Source: an uncultured Bifidobacteriaceae bacterium (GTDB lineage: Bacteria; Actinomycetota; Actinomycetes; Actinomycetales; Bifidobacteriaceae). From it: DNA of 14,440 bases. The DNA lies in contig CAMPNN010000029.1 of assembly GCA_946891915.1 (NCBI GenBank), positions 1 through 14,440 on the forward strand, read 5' to 3'. The notes below the pieces were generated by a model. The model saw nothing but the letters and a program-made list of their open reading frames with translations. It was not told the origin of the DNA and searched no databases. This document shows positions 4,447-12,627 of this stretch, piece after piece. Positions within the stretch are counted from its first letter, which is position 1, and every line of letters begins with the position of its first letter. The position numbers and the translations under genes are program-made.

Positions 4447-7071
4447 ATGCCAATGGTAGATATTGACTGGCTTAAAGATCACGTTGATGTGCCAGAAAAT
4501 TTGACTTACGAACAGCTTGCTAAGGATTTAGTGCGCGTAGGTTTGGAAGAAGAGGAAATTCACGCTTCGCAGGTTACAGGCCCAATCGTAGTTGGCTACG
4601 TTGTGGATGCAACTCCTGAGCCGCAGAAGAATGGCAAGACTATTAATTGGTGCCATGTTGATGTTGGTGAAAAATACAATGATGTTGACGAGAATGGCAA
4701 TAAGGTTCCTCGTGGCATTATTTGTGGCGCTCCTAATATGGCTGCCGGCGAAAAGGTTGTTGTAACTCTTCCTGGTGCTGTTCTTCCTGGTGATTTTAAG
4801 ATTGAGCCTCGTAAGACTTATAGTCACATTTCTAACGGTATGTGTGCTTCTGAGCGTGAGCTTGGTTTGGGTGATAGTCATAATGGCATTATTTTGTTGC
4901 GCGAATATGGTTTCTCTAAGGCTGAATATGATGAGTTGCAGCCTGGTGATGATGCCATGGAGTTGCTGCACCTTAATAAGCCAATTTTGGAGATTAACAT
5001 TACTCCTGATCGAGGCTATGCGTTCTCTTATAGAGGTGTTGCTCGCGAATATCATCATTCAACCGGTGCTGCTTACACAGATCCAGTAGTTGCTTTAAGT
5101 GAGCAAGCTTCTAATGTTATGGATAGTGAAGGCCACAAGTCTACTGATATTGAAGTGAGTATTGAAGATACTAACCCAATTCACGGCGTTCCTGGCTGCG
5201 ACCGTTACTACGCTCGTGCAATCCATGATTTTAATTCTGACGCTAAAAGCCCGCATTGGATGCAGCGTCGTTTAACTCGTGCAGGCATGCGTAGTATTTC
5301 TCTTGCAGTGGATGTTACAAACTACGTAATGCTTGACTTGGGTCAGCCTTTGCACGCTTATGATTTGGATAAAATTGAAGGTCCTATTGTTGTTCGTCGT
5401 GCGCGTTCTGGCGAGCATCTTACGACCTTAGATGGTAAAGATCATGAATTGCATGTTGAAGATTTAGTTATTTGCGATTCTCCTCGCGGAAATCATGGTT
5501 CGCGCATACTCGGCTTAGCTGGCGTTATGGGCGGTATGTACGGTGAAGTTACGAGCGAAACTAAGAATATTCTTATTGAAGCAGCTCACTTTGATCCTGT
5601 TTCTATTGCTCGTACTGCTCGCCGTCATAAGATTCCTTCTGAAGCTTCTCGTCGTTTCGAGCGTGGTGTTGATACGCAGTTGCAGCCTGCTGCTGCGCAA
5701 ATGGCTGCAAATCTTTTGGAGAAGTTTGCGAATGCTAATCCGTCTTCGTCTCCGTTGGATCTTAATAAAACTCAGCATCGTGATGTGATTGTGTTTAAGG
5801 CTGACGAAGTTAAGCGTGTTGCGGGTCTTGATGTTGATTTGAATCGCATTAGCGACATTCTTACCGATATTGGTTGCTCTGTTGCTGGTGGCGGTAACGG
5901 CTCGTTCTCTGTGCTTCCTCCAACTTGGCGTCCTGACTTGAGTGAGCCTTGCGATTTGGTGGAAGAAATTGCTCGTCTTGTTGGTTATGATGAGATTCCA
6001 GTTAAAGTTCCTGCAGTGCCTGTTACTGGCAGAACTGGTTTGACCGCAGAGCAGGCGACTCGCAGAGCTATTGCTTATGAGCTGGCTGAAACTGGTTTAG
6101 TTGAGTCGTTAAGCTACCCGTTTGTTGGCGAAGAGGATATTAAGGCATTCCGTCAAAATGTAGACGAAGTTGCTGAAGTTAGTGTTCGCATTGCCAATCC
6201 TTTGGCTGGGGATCGCCCATGGCTTCGTCGTTCTGTTTTGATGACTTTGGCTGGCACGGTTCGTCGCAATCTTCGTCGTGGACTTGAAAACATTTCCATG
6301 TATGAGCTTGGTCACGTGTACTTTAATGATCCGAACGCTCCTGCAATTCCTGCATTGCCTGGTTCTGTGCGACCTTCTAATGCGGAACTTGCAGCTTTGG
6401 ATGCTGGTTTGCCTGAGCAGCCTTTGCATGTTGCTGCACTTCTTACTGGTCATGCTGAAGAAACTGGCTGGTTGGGTTCGCATAGAGATGTTGATTGGAG
6501 CGATGCTGTTGAAACGCTTAATAGACTTGGTAAGCGTATTGGCGTTCGTTTCCTGCTAGACCAGTTTAAGTCTGAAGATGCTCCTGTTTCTTGGCATCCT
6601 GGCCGTAGCGCTAGCGTGTGTGTGGTTGCAGAAGATGGCTCCAAAGTAACTCTTGGTGTTGTTGGTGAATTGCATCCGCAGGTTTGCGATGCTTTGGATT
6701 TGCCAAGGCATTCTGCAGCTTTTGAGCTTGATTTAACTGCATTGTTTAACAATATGTCAATTAAGCCAGTTCAAGCGAAGCCAATTTCTACGTTCCCTCC
6801 AGTTAAGCAAGATTTTGCATTTACTGCGCCAATTTCGTTGAAGGCGGAAGTTTTGCAAGATTCTATTGAAAAGGCTGCAGGGGATTTGCTTGAGTCTGTT
6901 GAGTTGTTCGACGTGTACGAGGGTGAACAGCTTGGCGATGGCTTGCGTTCTCTTGCGTATTCTGTAACCTTCCGTGCAACAGATAGAACTTTGTCTGGTG
7001 AAGAAATGGAAGAAGTGCGTGAAGCAATTACAAAATCTGCTGCAAAATTGCACGCTACTTTGCGAGTGTAA
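4447..7071 (+). CDS. pheT: Phenylalanyl-tRNA synthetase beta subunit
   Basis: This 874-residue partner of PheS binds and helps position tRNA-Phe and carries the editing domain that removes tyrosine mischarged on tRNA-Phe. The domains follow in family order: the tRNA-binding EMAP-like domain (about 40-160, with IICGAPNM near 91 and SNGMCASERELGLG near 130); the B3/B4 editing domain (about 220-410, with LAVDVTNYVMLDLGQPLHAY near 285 and GLAGVMGG near 357); the B5 domain (about 447-520, with PPTWRPDL near 493); the catalytic-like module with the RPWLRRSVLMTL segment near 595; and a C-terminal ferredoxin-fold anticodon-binding domain (about 780-874). The ATG start has GGGGGAG nine bases before it, inside the end of pheS. 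A terminator follows at 7171-7225. Confidence 0.97.
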   Translation: MPMVDIDWLKDHVDVPENLTYEQLAKDLVRVGLEEEEIHASQVTGPIVVGYVVDATPEPQKNGKTINWCHVDVGEKYNDVDENGNKVPRGIICGAPNMAAGEKVVVTLPGAVLPGDFKIEPRKTYSHISNGMCASERELGLGDSHNGIILLREYGFSKAEYDELQPGDDAMELLHLNKPILEINITPDRGYAFSYRGVAREYHHSTGAAYTDPVVALSEQASNVMDSEGHKSTDIEVSIEDTNPIHGVPGCDRYYARAIHDFNSDAKSPHWMQRRLTRAGMRSISLAVDVTNYVMLDLGQPLHAYDLDKIEGPIVVRRARSGEHLTTLDGKDHELHVEDLVICDSPRGNHGSRILGLAGVMGGMYGEVTSETKNILIEAAHFDPVSIARTARRHKIPSEASRRFERGVDTQLQPAAAQMAANLLEKFANANPSSSPLDLNKTQHRDVIVFKADEVKRVAGLDVDLNRISDILTDIGCSVAGGGNGSFSVLPPTWRPDLSEPCDLVEEIARLVGYDEIPVKVPAVPVTGRTGLTAEQATRRAIAYELAETGLVESLSYPFVGEEDIKAFRQNVDEVAEVSVRIANPLAGDRPWLRRSVLMTLAGTVRRNLRRGLENISMYELGHVYFNDPNAPAIPALPGSVRPSNAELAALDAGLPEQPLHVAALLTGHAEETGWLGSHRDVDWSDAVETLNRLGKRIGVRFLLDQFKSEDAPVSWHPGRSASVCVVAEDGSKVTLGVVGELHPQVCDALDLPRHSAAFELDLTALFNNMSIKPVQAKPISTFPPVKQDFAFTAPISLKAEVLQDSIEKAAGDLLESVELFDVYEGEQLGDGLRSLAYSVTFRATDRTLSGEEMEEVREAITKSAAKLHATLRV

Positions 7072-7095
7072 GATTATCAGCAGTATTTTGCATAG

Positions 7096-7160
7096 TATTA
7101 CTTAAGTATTACTTAAGTATTGCTTAAGTATTGCTTAAGTATTGCTTAAGTATTGCTTAA
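7096..7160. repeat. 11-base tandem repeat, about six units
   Basis: The unit TATTGCTTAAG is repeated six times head to tail; the first two units read TATTACTTAAG and the last lacks its final G. Each unit carries the palindromic hexamer CTTAAG. The array lies between the pheT stop and its terminator, so it is transcribed as part of the pheT 3' end. It sits where bifidobacteria, as I recall them, carry argCJBDF. Confidence 0.9.
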
Positions 7161-7170
7161 TAATATTTGT

Positions 7171-7225
7171 AATAATGCGGTTGTGCATCCAAGTAAACTT
7201 GGCTTGCGCAATCGCATTATTTTTT
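7171..7225 (+). terminator. Terminator after pheT
   Basis: There are three stacked stems: AATAATGCG (7171-7179) with CGCATTATT (7213-7221), TTGTGC (7181-7186) with GCGCAA (7206-7211, one G-T pair), and CCAAGT (7189-7194) with ACTTGG (7197-7202). A T run directly follows. This is a strong rho-independent terminator separating pheST from argR. Confidence 0.88.
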
Positions 7226-7309
7226 GTTATAACAAATTTTTGAAATAAATTTCACATTTCCTAGATATTTATGCAAGTAATCGTATATATTTGACTGTAA
7301 ATGTCTTTT

Positions 7310-7339
7310 ATGAAAGGTTCTGTAAAAAAACTATGGTGA
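7310..7339 (+). other. Possible nine-residue leader frame overlapping the argR start
   Basis: ATG at 7310 opens a nine-codon frame (MKGSVKKLW) whose TGA overlaps the argR ATG/GTG pair. Translation of it could feed ribosomes into argR, which otherwise lacks a well-placed binding site. The frame itself has no clear ribosome binding site, so this may be chance. Confidence 0.15.
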
Positions 7340-7878
7340 ATCCGAAAAAGGATGCTGAAGGAAAAAAGGGTAATGAAGTTGTTGTAAAGCAGCAGCGTCC
7401 TACAACAAAAGCTGCGCGAATCAATGCCATTGAGCAGGCTTTGTTGTCTGAGGTTATTACTTCGCAGTCTCAGCTTGCGGAAGTGTTGGCTCTGCATGGT
7501 TTTAAGGTTACCCAAGCTACGTTAAGCCGTGATTTGGATGAAATGAACGCAGTTAAGATTCGCTTAACTGATGGCAGAATTGCTTACGTATTGGGCGATG
7601 GAACTGGTAATCGCCATGCTATGGATACTGTGCGTATTGATCAGCAAGTTGCTCGCACTCTATCTGGTCTTGTTACAGAAGTTGGTCACGCTAATAATAT
7701 TGTTGTTATTCATACGCCTTCTGGAGCTGCACAATATGTTGCTAGTGTTATTGACCGTCAACCTTTGAAAGGTATTTTAGGCTCTGTTGCTGGAGATGAC
7801 ACGGTTATTATGGTTTGTGCTTCTAATGAAGAGGCTGAGGATCGAGCAAATTGGATGCTAACTGTTGCTTCTCGCTAA
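7333..7878 (+). CDS. argR: Arginine repressor ArgR
   Basis: This 181-residue transcription regulator uses arginine as co-repressor and normally works as a hexamer that binds ARG boxes before arginine genes. The N-terminal winged-helix domain contains NAIEQALLSEVITSQSQLAEVL followed by TQATLSRDLDEMNAVKIR, the family recognition-helix signature. The C-terminal hexamer and arginine-binding domain contains SGAAQYVASVIDRQ and GSVAGDDTVIMVC. The frame extends upstream to a TTG at 7291, but ATG 7333 is preferred because the added residues do not resemble the family. The nearest purine-rich site (GAAAGG, 7312-7317) is 15 bases away, so GTG 7336 is also possible. Its own terminator follows at 7995-8032. 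It is kept although the early arginine genes are absent from this locus. Confidence 0.93.
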   Translation: MVNPKKDAEGKKGNEVVVKQQRPTTKAARINAIEQALLSEVITSQSQLAEVLALHGFKVTQATLSRDLDEMNAVKIRLTDGRIAYVLGDGTGNRHAMDTVRIDQQVARTLSGLVTEVGHANNIVVIHTPSGAAQYVASVIDRQPLKGILGSVAGDDTVIMVCASNEEAEDRANWMLTVASR

Positions 7879-7924
7879 GTTACGGTTACTTTGCTAAAAA
7901 TTTGAGGATTTTTGATAATTAGAT

Positions 7925-7964
7925 TTTTGCATAATTTTGTATTACTTTGTATTATTTTGCATTA
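7925..7964. repeat. 10-base tandem repeat, four units
   Basis: TTTTGCATAA, TTTTGTATTA, CTTTGTATTA and TTTTGCATTA follow one another without gaps, just after the argR stop. The related string TTTTGTATTATTTT recurs at 8079-8092. The TTGCATA core resembles half of an ARG box, and a 10-base step puts the units on one face of the helix. A meaning as ArgR binding sites is therefore possible but unproven; AT-rich drift is the alternative. Confidence 0.6.
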
Positions 7965-7994
7965 TTCAATTTTATGTGTGAATAATTAGTTTGC

Positions 7995-8032
7995 GCGCAC
8001 ATGGTTCGTAAATGATCTGTGTGCGCTTTTTT
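7995..8032 (+). terminator. Terminator after argR
   Basis: The seven-base stem GCGCACA (7995-8001) and TGTGCGC (8020-8026) is followed at once by TTTTTT (8027-8032). It separates argR from argG, so argG needs its own promoter. Confidence 0.85.
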
Positions 8033-8054
8033 ATTACTAACTGCACGCGCACTT

Positions 8055-8072
8055 ATTGTATAAGTATGCCTT
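8055..8072. promoter_or_regulatory. Possible ARG box before argG
   Basis: ATTGTATAAGTATGCCTT is an imperfect inverted repeat of TTGTATA and AGGCATA, the size and base pattern of ARG boxes in general. It lies about 90 bases before the candidate argG -10 box and next to the argR gene. The match is by eye and the AT-rich setting makes chance matches likely. Confidence 0.25.
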
Positions 8073-8142
8073 AAATAATTTTGTATTATTTTAATAAATT
8101 ATACTAAAAAAAATTATATTTCAACATTTTGCGACACGTATA

Positions 8143-8166
8143 TTGATTTTATCTAATCTGTATAAT
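8143..8166 (+). promoter_or_regulatory. Probable argG promoter
   Basis: TATAAT (8161-8166) is a perfect -10 hexamer, 45 bases before the argG start and downstream of the argR terminator. The obvious -35 candidate TTGATT (8143-8148) is only 12 bases away, which is too short, so the real -35 may be poor and an activator or extended -10 contact may matter. Confidence 0.45.
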
Positions 8167-8211
8167 ATGCTCTATATTGTTTAATTATACAAAGCGGCCT
8201 AGGAGGTCATA

Positions 8212-9426
8212 ATGAATACTAACAAGCGCATTGTTCTGGCATACTCAGGCGGCTTGGATACTTCTGTAGCTATTCCTTACTTGAAAGAGCAAACAGGAAA
8301 AGATGTTGTTGCTGTTTCGCTTAACGTAGGTCAGGGCGGTGAAGCGCTTGATACAATTAAAAAGCGTGCTTTGGATTGTGGTGCTGTTGAGTCGTATGTT
8401 GTTGACGCTCGCGAAGAATTCGCAGACGAATACTGCATGCTTGCTCTAAAAGCAAACGCATTGTATGAAGACGTGTATCCACTGGTATCCGCTTTGTCTC
8501 GACCACTTATAACTAAACATTTAGTAAAAGCTGCGCACGAATTTGACGCAGATACTATTGCTCATGGTTGCACTGGTAAAGGTAACGATCAAGTTCGTTT
8601 CGAAGTTGCAATCCAATCTTTGGATCCGGATTTGAAGGCTATTAGTCCAATTCGTGACTTGTCACTCACTCGCGACGTTGAGATTGCTTTTGCGAACGAT
8701 CACAAGCTTCCAATTACTCAGAGTAAAAAGAGCCCATACTCTATTGACCAAAACGTGTGGGGTCGCGCAATTGAAACAGGTTTCTTGGAAGATCCATGGA
8801 ATGCTCCAACAGAAGAATGCTATTCTTACACTCAAAATCCTATGGAATCTCAAGAGCCGGATGAAGTGACAATCACGTTCGAAAAGGGCATTCCGGTTGC
8901 AATCGACGGACATGACGTAACACCTTTGCAAGCAATTGAAGAAATGAATGCAAGAGCGGGCGCTCAAGGAATTGGCCGAATCGACATTATTGAAGATCGT
9001 TTAGTTGGAATTAAATCTCGCGAATTGTACGAAGTTCCAGGTGCACAAGCTTTAATTACAGCACACCAAGAGCTTGAAAACTGCTGCTTAGAGCGCGAAC
9101 AGCATAGGCTTAAGCGCGCTCTCGATAAAAAGTGGTCTGAATTTGTTTACGACGGTCAATGGTTCTCTCCAGTTGTGCGCTCGTTGAATGCGTTTATTAA
9201 CGAAACTCAAGAGCATGTTTCTGGCGATATTCGTATGACTATGTACGCAGGAAAGGCTGTTGTTACTGGTCGTCGTTCTAAAGAATCCTTGTATGACTTT
9301 AACTTGGCTACTTACGATTCTTCCGATACCTTTGATCAGCGCGCATCCAACGGTTTCATTGAAATCTACGGATTGTCTAGCAAGGTTGCTGCAGCTCGTG
9401 ACATGCGTGTTGCAAATAACAACTAA
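8212..9426 (+). CDS. argG: Argininosuccinate synthase
   Basis: This 404-residue cytoplasmic enzyme joins citrulline and aspartate, using ATP, to make argininosuccinate, the next-to-last step to arginine. The ATP-binding PP-loop AYSGGLDTS is at 10-18, followed by the expected [13 protein letters not shown] near 118 (aspartate and citrulline site) and [21 protein letters not shown] near 177. The length matches the short, common form of the family. The start is secure: AGGAGGT stands five bases before ATG. The gene has its own promoter region after the argR terminator, and argH follows after 78 bases without an intervening terminator, so the two may share a transcript. The gene is intact; citrulline must come from genes outside this window or from outside the cell. 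Confidence 0.97.
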   Translation: MNTNKRIVLAYSGGLDTSVAIPYLKEQTGKDVVAVSLNVGQGGEALDTIKKRALDCGAVESYVVDAREEFADEYCMLALKANALYEDVYPLVSALSRPLITKHLVKAAHEFDADTIAHGCTGKGNDQVRFEVAIQSLDPDLKAISPIRDLSLTRDVEIAFANDHKLPITQSKKSPYSIDQNVWGRAIETGFLEDPWNAPTEECYSYTQNPMESQEPDEVTITFEKGIPVAIDGHDVTPLQAIEEMNARAGAQGIGRIDIIEDRLVGIKSRELYEVPGAQALITAHQELENCCLEREQHRLKRALDKKWSEFVYDGQWFSPVVRSLNAFINETQEHVSGDIRMTMYAGKAVVTGRRSKESLYDFNLATYDSSDTFDQRASNGFIEIYGLSSKVAAARDMRVANNN

Positions 9427-9504
9427 TTGAAGTTATTAGAAACTATTAGAAGCTAAGTAAGAATCCACCTAATAGATACGCACAATTTTAAGCAAGAGGT
9501 AAGA

Positions 9505-10992
9505 ATGACTACGCACGATACAACAGACAATGCTAACCATCCAATCGCATTGTGGGGAGGACGTTTTAGCTCGGGCCCTTCTAAAGCGCTTGCAGCTTTA
9601 AGTAAATCAACCCAGTTTGATTGGCGATTGGCAGACGATGACATTGCCGGCTCTAGGGCTCATGCTCATGCGTTGTATCGTGCAGGTCTTCTTAGTGAAA
9701 AAGAGTATGCTGATTTATCTTTAGCTTTGGATGAATTGCAAAAACGCGTAGACGATGGAACTTTCGCACCTATTGAGGAAGATGAAGATGAAGCCACTGC
9801 TTTAGAGCGTGGACTGCTTGAAATTGCAGGAAACGAGCTCGGTGGAAAGCTTCGTGCTGGAAGGTCCAGAAACGATCAGATTGCAGCATTAATACGCATG
9901 TTCTTGCGCAGGTCCGCGCGAATTATTTCCGGCTTGCTGCTTTCCGTTTGCGATGCTTTGATTAAGCAGTCAAAAAATGCAGAAGATGCAGTAATGCCAG
10001 GGCGTACACATATGCAGCACGCTCAGCCAGTTCTTCTTGCTCACCAGCTAATGGCGCACGTTTGGCCACTTATTAGAGATATTCAAAGACTTATTGATTG
10101 GGATTTACGCGCAAACGAAAGCCCATATGGAGCAGGCGCTTTAGCAGGTAACACTCTTGGTCTTAATCCAGAAGAAGTTGCAAAAGAGCTTGGTTTTGCT
10201 AATGTTTGCGCAAATTCTATTGACGCTACTGCAAGCCGAGATATTGTTGCAGAATTTTCTTTTATTGCTGCAATGATTGGCGTTGATATTTCTCGCTTAA
10301 GTGAGGAAATTATTATTTGGAATACTCAAGAATTTGCGTTTGTGCGATTGGACGACGCTTATTCAACCGGTTCTTCAATCATGCCTCAAAAAAAGAACCC
10401 AGATATTGCTGAACTTGCTCGCGGAAAAGCAGGACGTTTAATAGGAGATTTAACTGGCTTAATGGCAACTCTTAAAGGTCTTCCAACTGCTTACGCGCGA
10501 GATTTGCAGGAAGATAAAGAAGCTGTTTTCGATCAAATCGATACTTTAGAAGTCTTGCTTCCGGCATTTTGCGGGATGGTAGAAACAATGAAATTCGACC
10601 TGCAGCGTCTTAAAGAACAATCTTCTACCGGTTTCGCTCTAGCTACCGATATTGCGGAATGGCTAGTAAAACATGGTGTTCCATTCCGTAATGCGCATAC
10701 TTTGTCTGGATTGTGTGTAAAGCGTGCTGAGGAGATTGGCGGAGATTTAGCTGATTTAACTGACAATGATTTTGCAAATATTCTGCAAGGATTTGTTGAT
10801 GAACCAAATATTTCTGAACTTCGTAAAGTACTTTCAAGTGAAGGCTCTGTGGCAGCCCGCTGCGGACGTGGAGGCACAGCTTTTGTGCGAGTCAAAGAGC
10901 AAATTTTAGAAGCTGAAACTAAAATAAATAATTATTATAATTTTGCAAATTCGATAAGTGACGGTATTGCGTATCGTTCTTCTACAAAGTAA
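9505..10992 (+). CDS. argH: Argininosuccinate lyase
   Basis: This 495-residue enzyme splits argininosuccinate into arginine and fumarate and works as a homotetramer. It belongs to the fumarase/aspartase superfamily; the signatures are [10 protein letters not shown] near 120-128, [10 protein letters not shown] (166-175, with the catalytic-region histidine) and [14 protein letters not shown] (287-300, the superfamily's mobile loop with the catalytic serine). The start ATG has AAGAGGTAAG just before it. Compared with the usual length of about 460, it has a longer C-terminus: after [13 protein letters not shown] (448-460) comes a polar tail with NNYYNFANS. The family's GGTAP reads GGTAF here. Neither change touches the catalytic motifs. 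A clear terminator follows. Confidence 0.96.
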   Translation: MTTHDTTDNANHPIALWGGRFSSGPSKALAALSKSTQFDWRLADDDIAGSRAHAHALYRAGLLSEKEYADLSLALDELQKRVDDGTFAPIEEDEDEATALERGLLEIAGNELGGKLRAGRSRNDQIAALIRMFLRRSARIISGLLLSVCDALIKQSKNAEDAVMPGRTHMQHAQPVLLAHQLMAHVWPLIRDIQRLIDWDLRANESPYGAGALAGNTLGLNPEEVAKELGFANVCANSIDATASRDIVAEFSFIAAMIGVDISRLSEEIIIWNTQEFAFVRLDDAYSTGSSIMPQKKNPDIAELARGKAGRLIGDLTGLMATLKGLPTAYARDLQEDKEAVFDQIDTLEVLLPAFCGMVETMKFDLQRLKEQSSTGFALATDIAEWLVKHGVPFRNAHTLSGLCVKRAEEIGGDLADLTDNDFANILQGFVDEPNISELRKVLSSEGSVAARCGRGGTAFVRVKEQILEAETKINNYYNFANSISDGIAYRSSTK

Positions 10993-11023
10993 TACGCAAA
11001 ATTAAATTATTAATTGCGTTAAT

Positions 11024-11060
11024 AGTGCCGAGTATATTTTTGCGATATTCGGCACTTTTT
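11024..11060 (+). terminator. Terminator after argH
   Basis: AGTGCCGA (11024-11031) pairs perfectly with TCGGCACT (11049-11056), with inner TAT/ATA pairing, and a T run follows. It lies before the tyrS start, so tyrS is a separate unit. Confidence 0.88.
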
Positions 11061-11098
11061 ATTAAGCGTGTCGCCCTGTGCTGCAAAAATTGAATGGC

Positions 11099-11127
11099 TT
11101 GTGGACGTTTCTGACGCCCAATATTTT
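11099..11127 (+). promoter_or_regulatory. Possible tyrS promoter
   Basis: TTGTGG (11099-11104) and TATTTT (11122-11127) are 17 bases apart and lie between the argH terminator and the tyrS ribosome binding site. Both hexamers are imperfect. If real, translation from the GTG at 11068 would be impossible, which agrees with the start chosen at 11155. Confidence 0.3.
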
Positions 11128-11154
11128 GGTAATTTTGCAAGTAAGGAGATACGA

Positions 11155-12474
11155 ATGGCTCAGGTCAGGAATTACAAGGAAGCTGGATTTGCTTCTTTGT
11201 TTGAAGAGCTAAAGTGGCGTGGATTGATTTCGCAATCTACTGACGAGAATCAGCTTTCTCAAGCACTTGACGGAGAACCATTAACGTATTATTGCGGCTA
11301 CGATCCTACTGCCGCTTCTTTGCATATTGGAAATCTTGTTCAGCTTATTAACATGCGTCACTTGCAGGCTGCAGGTCATCATCCTATCGCTTTGGTTGGC
11401 GGCGCTACTGGATTGATTGGCGATCCTCGTCAAAGTGGTGAGCGTACTCTTAACTCTAAGGATATTGTTGCAGCTTGGGCTGAGCGTTTGCGTAAGCAGA
11501 TTGGCAGGATTTTGCCTCTTGACGGTGAAAATCCTGTGCGTTTTGTTAGCAATTATGACTGGGTTTCCAAGATGTCTGCTATTGATTTCTTGCGAGACGT
11601 TGGTAAAAACTTCCGCGTTGGAACGATGCTTGCCAAGGATATTGTGGCTCGCAGATTGAATTCTGACGAAGGTATTTCTTTCGCAGAGTTCAGTTACCAG
11701 GTTTTGCAAGGTAATGACTTCTTATACTTGTTTGATAATTACAATGTTACTTTGCAGCTTGGTGGTTCGGATCAGTGGGGTAATCTTACTTCCGGCATGG
11801 ATTTGATTCGCAAAGTGCGTGGTGCTTCTGTAAACGTGTTTACTAGCCCTATTATTACCGATAATCAGGGTCGTAAGTTTGGTAAGTCCGAAGGCAACGC
11901 AATGTGGCTTGACCCAGCAATGCTTAGTCCTTACCGCTTCTACCAGTTCTGGTTTAATCAACCAGATGATGAAGTTGTTAAGCTTCTTAAGGTGTTTACA
12001 TTCCTGCCGAAGAGTGAGATTGAGCGTTTGGCTCAGCAGATTCAGGATGATCCTGGAAGCCGTGAAGCTCAGCGAGTGCTCGCTTGGGAAGTTACGAGTT
12101 TCGTGCACGGTGAAGATTTAACTAACCAGGCTATTGAGGCTTCTTCCGCACTGTTTGGTCGTGGAGATCTTCAAAATATTGACGAACAAACTCTTGAAGC
12201 TGCGTTGGATGGCGTTAAAGTTAAGGCGGCAGATGGCAGCTTAGAATTTGCAAAGTCTAATAACGGGGATCGTGTAGTAGAGGCTGCAGTTGCTGCCGGC
12301 TTGTTCCGCACTATTTCCGAGGCTCGTCGAGCTATTGAAGCTGGCGGTTTGTATTTAAATAATGAGCGTGTTGAAGGTGTTGACGAAGTGCTTAATGATG
12401 ATTCGTTCCTGCATGGACGTTTTGCTTTGCTTCGTCGCGGCAAGAAAGCTATTGGTGCTGTTGAGCGCGCATAA
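11155..12474 (+). CDS. tyrS: Tyrosyl-tRNA synthetase
   Basis: This 439-residue class I enzyme charges tRNA-Tyr with tyrosine. The Rossmann-fold core has [15 protein letters not shown], with the HIGH-type motif HIGN at 57-60, then a tyrosine-site stretch [10 protein letters not shown] and [11 protein letters not shown], and the KMSKS-type loop KFGKS at 241-245. The C-terminal S4-like RNA-binding domain (about 375-439) contains [20 protein letters not shown]. An in-frame GTG at 11068 would add 29 residues, but ATG 11155 is chosen because AAGGAGAT lies five bases before it and the added residues do not look like the family. Length and motifs are normal. No T-box leader is visible. It is followed by a long hairpin. 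Confidence 0.96.
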   Translation: MAQVRNYKEAGFASLFEELKWRGLISQSTDENQLSQALDGEPLTYYCGYDPTAASLHIGNLVQLINMRHLQAAGHHPIALVGGATGLIGDPRQSGERTLNSKDIVAAWAERLRKQIGRILPLDGENPVRFVSNYDWVSKMSAIDFLRDVGKNFRVGTMLAKDIVARRLNSDEGISFAEFSYQVLQGNDFLYLFDNYNVTLQLGGSDQWGNLTSGMDLIRKVRGASVNVFTSPIITDNQGRKFGKSEGNAMWLDPAMLSPYRFYQFWFNQPDDEVVKLLKVFTFLPKSEIERLAQQIQDDPGSREAQRVLAWEVTSFVHGEDLTNQAIEASSALFGRGDLQNIDEQTLEAALDGVKVKAADGSLEFAKSNNGDRVVEAAVAAGLFRTISEARRAIEAGGLYLNNERVEGVDEVLNDDSFLHGRFALLRRGKKAIGAVERA

Positions 12475-12500
12475 TACGCGTTTATTGTTATTTGAAAAAT

Positions 12501-12556
12501 ACGTCTGTTGTAAGCTTGCTGCTTGATGTATGCTATAGCTTGCTTACAGCAGACGT
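12501..12556. terminator. Long hairpin after tyrS
   Basis: ACGTCTGTTGTAAGC (12501-12515) pairs with GCTTACAGCAGACGT (12542-12556) over 15 bases with one G-T pair, around a 26-base loop. The T run after it is weak (TTTAATAATG). On the opposite strand the hairpin is followed by ATTTTTC, so it could work both ways, though no minus-strand gene is present. It separates tyrS from the last gene and may be a terminator or an RNA stability element. Confidence 0.55.
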
Positions 12557-12627
12557 TTAATAATGTTTCGAACATATTAGAAATGTGATTTTTGCATAAA
12601 TCGCATATGAATGAGAGGTATGCCAGA

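Noticed and set aside
4528..5058. 176-residue minus-strand frame inside pheT
   Set aside because: It is a shadow of a well-supported gene on the opposite strand and has no family features.
7291..7332. TTG start for ArgR
   Set aside because: The rare start codon lacks a binding site, and the added residues are not typical of the family.
11068..11154. 29-residue N-terminal extension of TyrS from GTG 11068
   Set aside because: There is no ribosome binding site, it lies right behind the argH terminator and it does not look like the family. ATG 11155 has a strong site.
12592..12627. Upstream starts (TTG 12592, ATG 12607) of the last gene
   Set aside because: Neither has a suitable purine-rich site; ATG 12628 does.
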